From contig WGCT01000536.1 of NCBI GenBank assembly GCA_015493625.1, forward strand, positions 1 through 6,522: 6,522 bases of DNA, written 5' to 3'. The DNA comes from Draconibacterium sp. Lineage in GTDB: Bacteria; Bacteroidota; Bacteroidia; Bacteroidales; Prolixibacteraceae. The stretch's first letter is position 1, and each line of letters opens with the position of its first letter. Under the pieces are notes generated by a model that worked only from the letters and a program-made list of their open reading frames with translations, was not told where the DNA came from and did not search any database. Below are positions 4,754 to 6,522 of this stretch, one piece after another. A program made the position numbers and the translations under genes.

Positions 4754-6522
4754 ATGAACAACATAGTTTTAATTCTATTGATTTTGTTAGCAGGAGGAGT
4801 TCTCTCGTTTTTGCTAAACCAGATAAAACCTCTGCTTTCGGGAGTAACAGCTTTTATTGCAACGGCTGCCGCTGCGATACTTTTCTTTATGGGAACCGGC
4901 ACAGCCGATAATTTCGACTTTATCCTCGGTGGAATGCATCTCAGTATGGGAATTAATGGCTACAGCTGGATATTCGGCGCATTAATTCTCGGATTCTCAA
5001 CACTCGTTTTGCTTTACTCAATTTCGTATATGAAAGGGCGAGACCGGCTTGGATATTTTTATCTTAATTTTATGCTTTCCATTATGGCAATGATGGGAAT
5101 TATTTTTAGCCGCGATTTTATTTCGCTTTTTATTTTTTGGGAAATTATGACTTGGTCGTCGTTCCTTATTGTTGTTTATCAGGGGTTAAGCGAAGGACGG
5201 GTAGGAATAAAATATATGATATTTAGTGCTGTAGGCGGTTATTCAATGCTGCTTGCCATTGTTTTTATGAAAGCACAAATGGGAACCGTTCTTATCTCCG
5301 ATTTGGTTTCTCATTTCTCAGGTTTTGCCATTCAGCAACAAACAATGGTGGGTATTTTACTGCTTATTACTTTTGGCGTAAAAGCAGCTGTAATGCCGTT
5401 GCATGTTTGGGCGCCTCGTGCCTATTCCGACTCGCCAATGTCGTACACTTCCGTTTTCTCCGGTCTTCTTTCTAAAATGGGAATCTTCGGAATGGGAATT
5501 GTATTGATTTCCGTTTTCGCAAACAGCAGTACATTTGGAACAAATACCTTTTATATAAGCAATGTTTTAGCATGGTTGGGCGCAATTACAGGCGTTATGG
5601 CAACATTTTATGCAGTAATTCAAACCGATGCTAAAAAGTTGTTGGCATATTCCTCAATTGGTCAATTGGGGTATATTGTAATGGGACTTGCTGTTGGCAC
5701 AAAACTTTCGGTAATGGCTGCACTTTTTCTTGCAGTTGTTCATACAATATTTAAAGGAACTCTGTTCTTGGTTGTTGGTGCGGTTGAACGACAAACCGGC
5801 ACAACCGATATGACCAAACTGGGAGCTCTTATTCGAAAAATGCCCTGGACCTTTCTTGCAGCACTAATGAGTATTATTGCGTTAGCAGGTATTCCTCCGT
5901 TGGCAGGGTTTGTAGGGAAATGGATGTTCTACGAATCGTTAATTGTTTCCGACCACTACTTTTTAGTAATTATGGCGTTCCTCAGTTCAACAGCAGCATT
6001 TTTGTACTGTTACCGTTTCCTTTTCGGTGTTTTCCTCGGGCAGGAAGAGAAGGAGTTTGAAAACGTAAAAGAGGCTCCTGCAACAATGGTTATTCCAATG
6101 GTTTTTATGGCTGCGTTGTTATTTGTCTTCGGCGTTTTCCCGGGATTGCTTTTTAACCCTATTGCTAAAGGAATGGAAGTTCTCGGAATGGGAACTGTAG
6201 ATTGGAGCATGACTGTACTCAGTAATGGCTGGGGCGATCATGTCGATACAATGTCGATTATTCGTACTATAGGAACCATTTTTATATTGGCTTTTATCTA
6301 CCTTGCTTTGTGGAACAGAAAACGTACACGGTACGTTACAACAAAAGATATTCATACATCGGGAGAGATACCAACCGAGAACGAGAATTTAACTTACGCT
6401 GTCGATTTTTATAAACCTTTCGAAAGAGCCATTGAGCCGGTTATGAAACGGACAATGGACTTTTATTATAATCATTTGGGCGAGGGATTAGAGTCGTTTT
6501 TTAACTTTTTAAGGAGATTTTA
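4754..6522 (+). CDS. Second complex-I-type proton-channel subunit (MrpD/HyfB/NuoL-like), open at the right edge
   Basis: The frame is open from the ATG at 4754 to the last base: 589 codons plus TA, probably the first two bases of a TAA or TAG stop. An in-frame TGA at 4739-4741 lies five codons upstream of the ATG. The product is a second Proton_antipo_M protein with all channel residues present: E130 in FIFWEIMTWSSF (TM5), K210 in GVKAAVMPLHVW (TM7), K241 in GLLSKMGIFG (TM8), H330 and K334 in VVHTIFKGTLF, and K389 in PPLAGFVGKW (TM12). About 14 helices end near 467; an extra helix at about 501-520 and a polar tail of some 70 residues follow, making it longer than MrpD. The loop after TM7 reads WAPRAYSDSPMSYTS, with arginine R222 replacing the usual aspartate. 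It probably replaces the missing channel half of MrpA, although the motifs look more MrpD/HyfB-like. No ribosome binding site is visible. Confidence 0.92.
   Translation, partial: MNNIVLILLILLAGGVLSFLLNQIKPLLSGVTAFIATAAAAILFFMGTGTADNFDFILGGMHLSMGINGYSWIFGALILGFSTLVLLYSISYMKGRDRLGYFYLNFMLSIMAMMGIIFSRDFISLFIFWEIMTWSSFLIVVYQGLSEGRVGIKYMIFSAVGGYSMLLAIVFMKAQMGTVLISDLVSHFSGFAIQQQTMVGILLLITFGVKAAVMPLHVWAPRAYSDSPMSYTSVFSGLLSKMGIFGMGIVLISVFANSSTFGTNTFYISNVLAWLGAITGVMATFYAVIQTDAKKLLAYSSIGQLGYIVMGLAVGTKLSVMAALFLAVVHTIFKGTLFLVVGAVERQTGTTDMTKLGALIRKMPWTFLAALMSIIALAGIPPLAGFVGKWMFYESLIVSDHYFLVIMAFLSSTAAFLYCYRFLFGVFLGQEEKEFENVKEAPATMVIPMVFMAALLFVFGVFPGLLFNPIAKGMEVLGMGTVDWSMTVLSNGWGDHVDTMSIIRTIGTIFILAFIYLALWNRKRTRYVTTKDIHTSGEIPTENENLTYAVDFYKPFERAIEPVMKRTMDFYYNHLGEGLESFFNFLRRF
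6511..6516 (+). promoter_or_regulatory. Possible Shine-Dalgarno for a gene starting just past the right edge
   Basis: AAGGAG lies in the last codons of the second channel gene, and the window ends six bases later with TA. If the next bases complete TAATG, as at two junctions earlier in the operon, the spacing to the new ATG would be ideal. The alternative is that these are just the Lys/Arg-type codons (AGG AGA) of the C-terminal tail. Confidence 0.3.

Noticed and set aside
4708..4911. Plus-strand open frame over the end of mrpD and the start of the second channel gene
   Set aside because: It is out of frame with both genes; the frame from 4754 gives a clear proton-channel protein, while this one gives a polar sequence with no family character.
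6010..6355. Two overlapping minus-strand open frames near the right end
   Set aside because: Both are antisense to the conserved second channel subunit and have no protein-like features.

Overview
The window holds most of one operon for a multisubunit Mrp-type (Mnh/Sha) monovalent cation/proton antiporter, all on the + strand from 703 to the right edge. The host looks like a member of the Bacteroidota. The reasons are an AT-rich genome with a markedly AT-rich intergenic region, almost no Shine-Dalgarno sequences before the starts, and one exact match to the Bacteroidota -7 promoter element (TAnnTTTG) just ahead of the first gene. Placement below phylum level is not supported by what can be seen here.

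Layout: bases 1-32 are the first codons of a minus-strand gene that starts with a dinucleotide-binding Rossmann motif (MKVVVLGAGI) and runs off the left edge. Bases 33-702 are a long AT-rich divergent intergenic region with no convincing gene. Eight tightly packed genes follow: mrpE (703-1212), mrpF (1225-1488), mrpG (1488-1835), a stand-alone MbhD/DUF4040 subunit (1832-2125), an MbhE-MrpB fusion (2147-2866), mrpC (2866-3252), mrpD (3246-4730), and a second, larger proton-channel subunit (4754 to the right edge). The second channel gene is open to the last base, and the final TA is probably the first two bases of its stop codon. Several junctions are TAATG or ATGA overlaps, so a single polycistronic transcript is likely.

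How the parts work together: E, F, G, MbhD, MbhE-B and C form the small-subunit membrane core that in known Mrp and Mbh complexes carries the cation-exchange path. The two large subunits are complex-I-type (NuoL/M/N family) proton channels. The order E-F-G-MbhD-MbhE/B-C-D is that of the MbhA-MbhH antiporter half of archaeal membrane-bound hydrogenases. There is no full-length MrpA: its C-terminal pieces are split between the MbhD gene and the MrpB N-terminus, and an extra channel subunit follows MrpD.

The most notable points are in the two channel subunits. MrpD has glutamate (E221) where the family has its near-invariant TM7 lysine, while the second subunit keeps that lysine (K210) but has changed the WxPDA...PSPV motif next to it. 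The complex is a recognisable variant Mrp system rather than a wholly unknown one. Whether it stands alone as an antiporter or is joined to a redox module depends on genes beyond the right edge.
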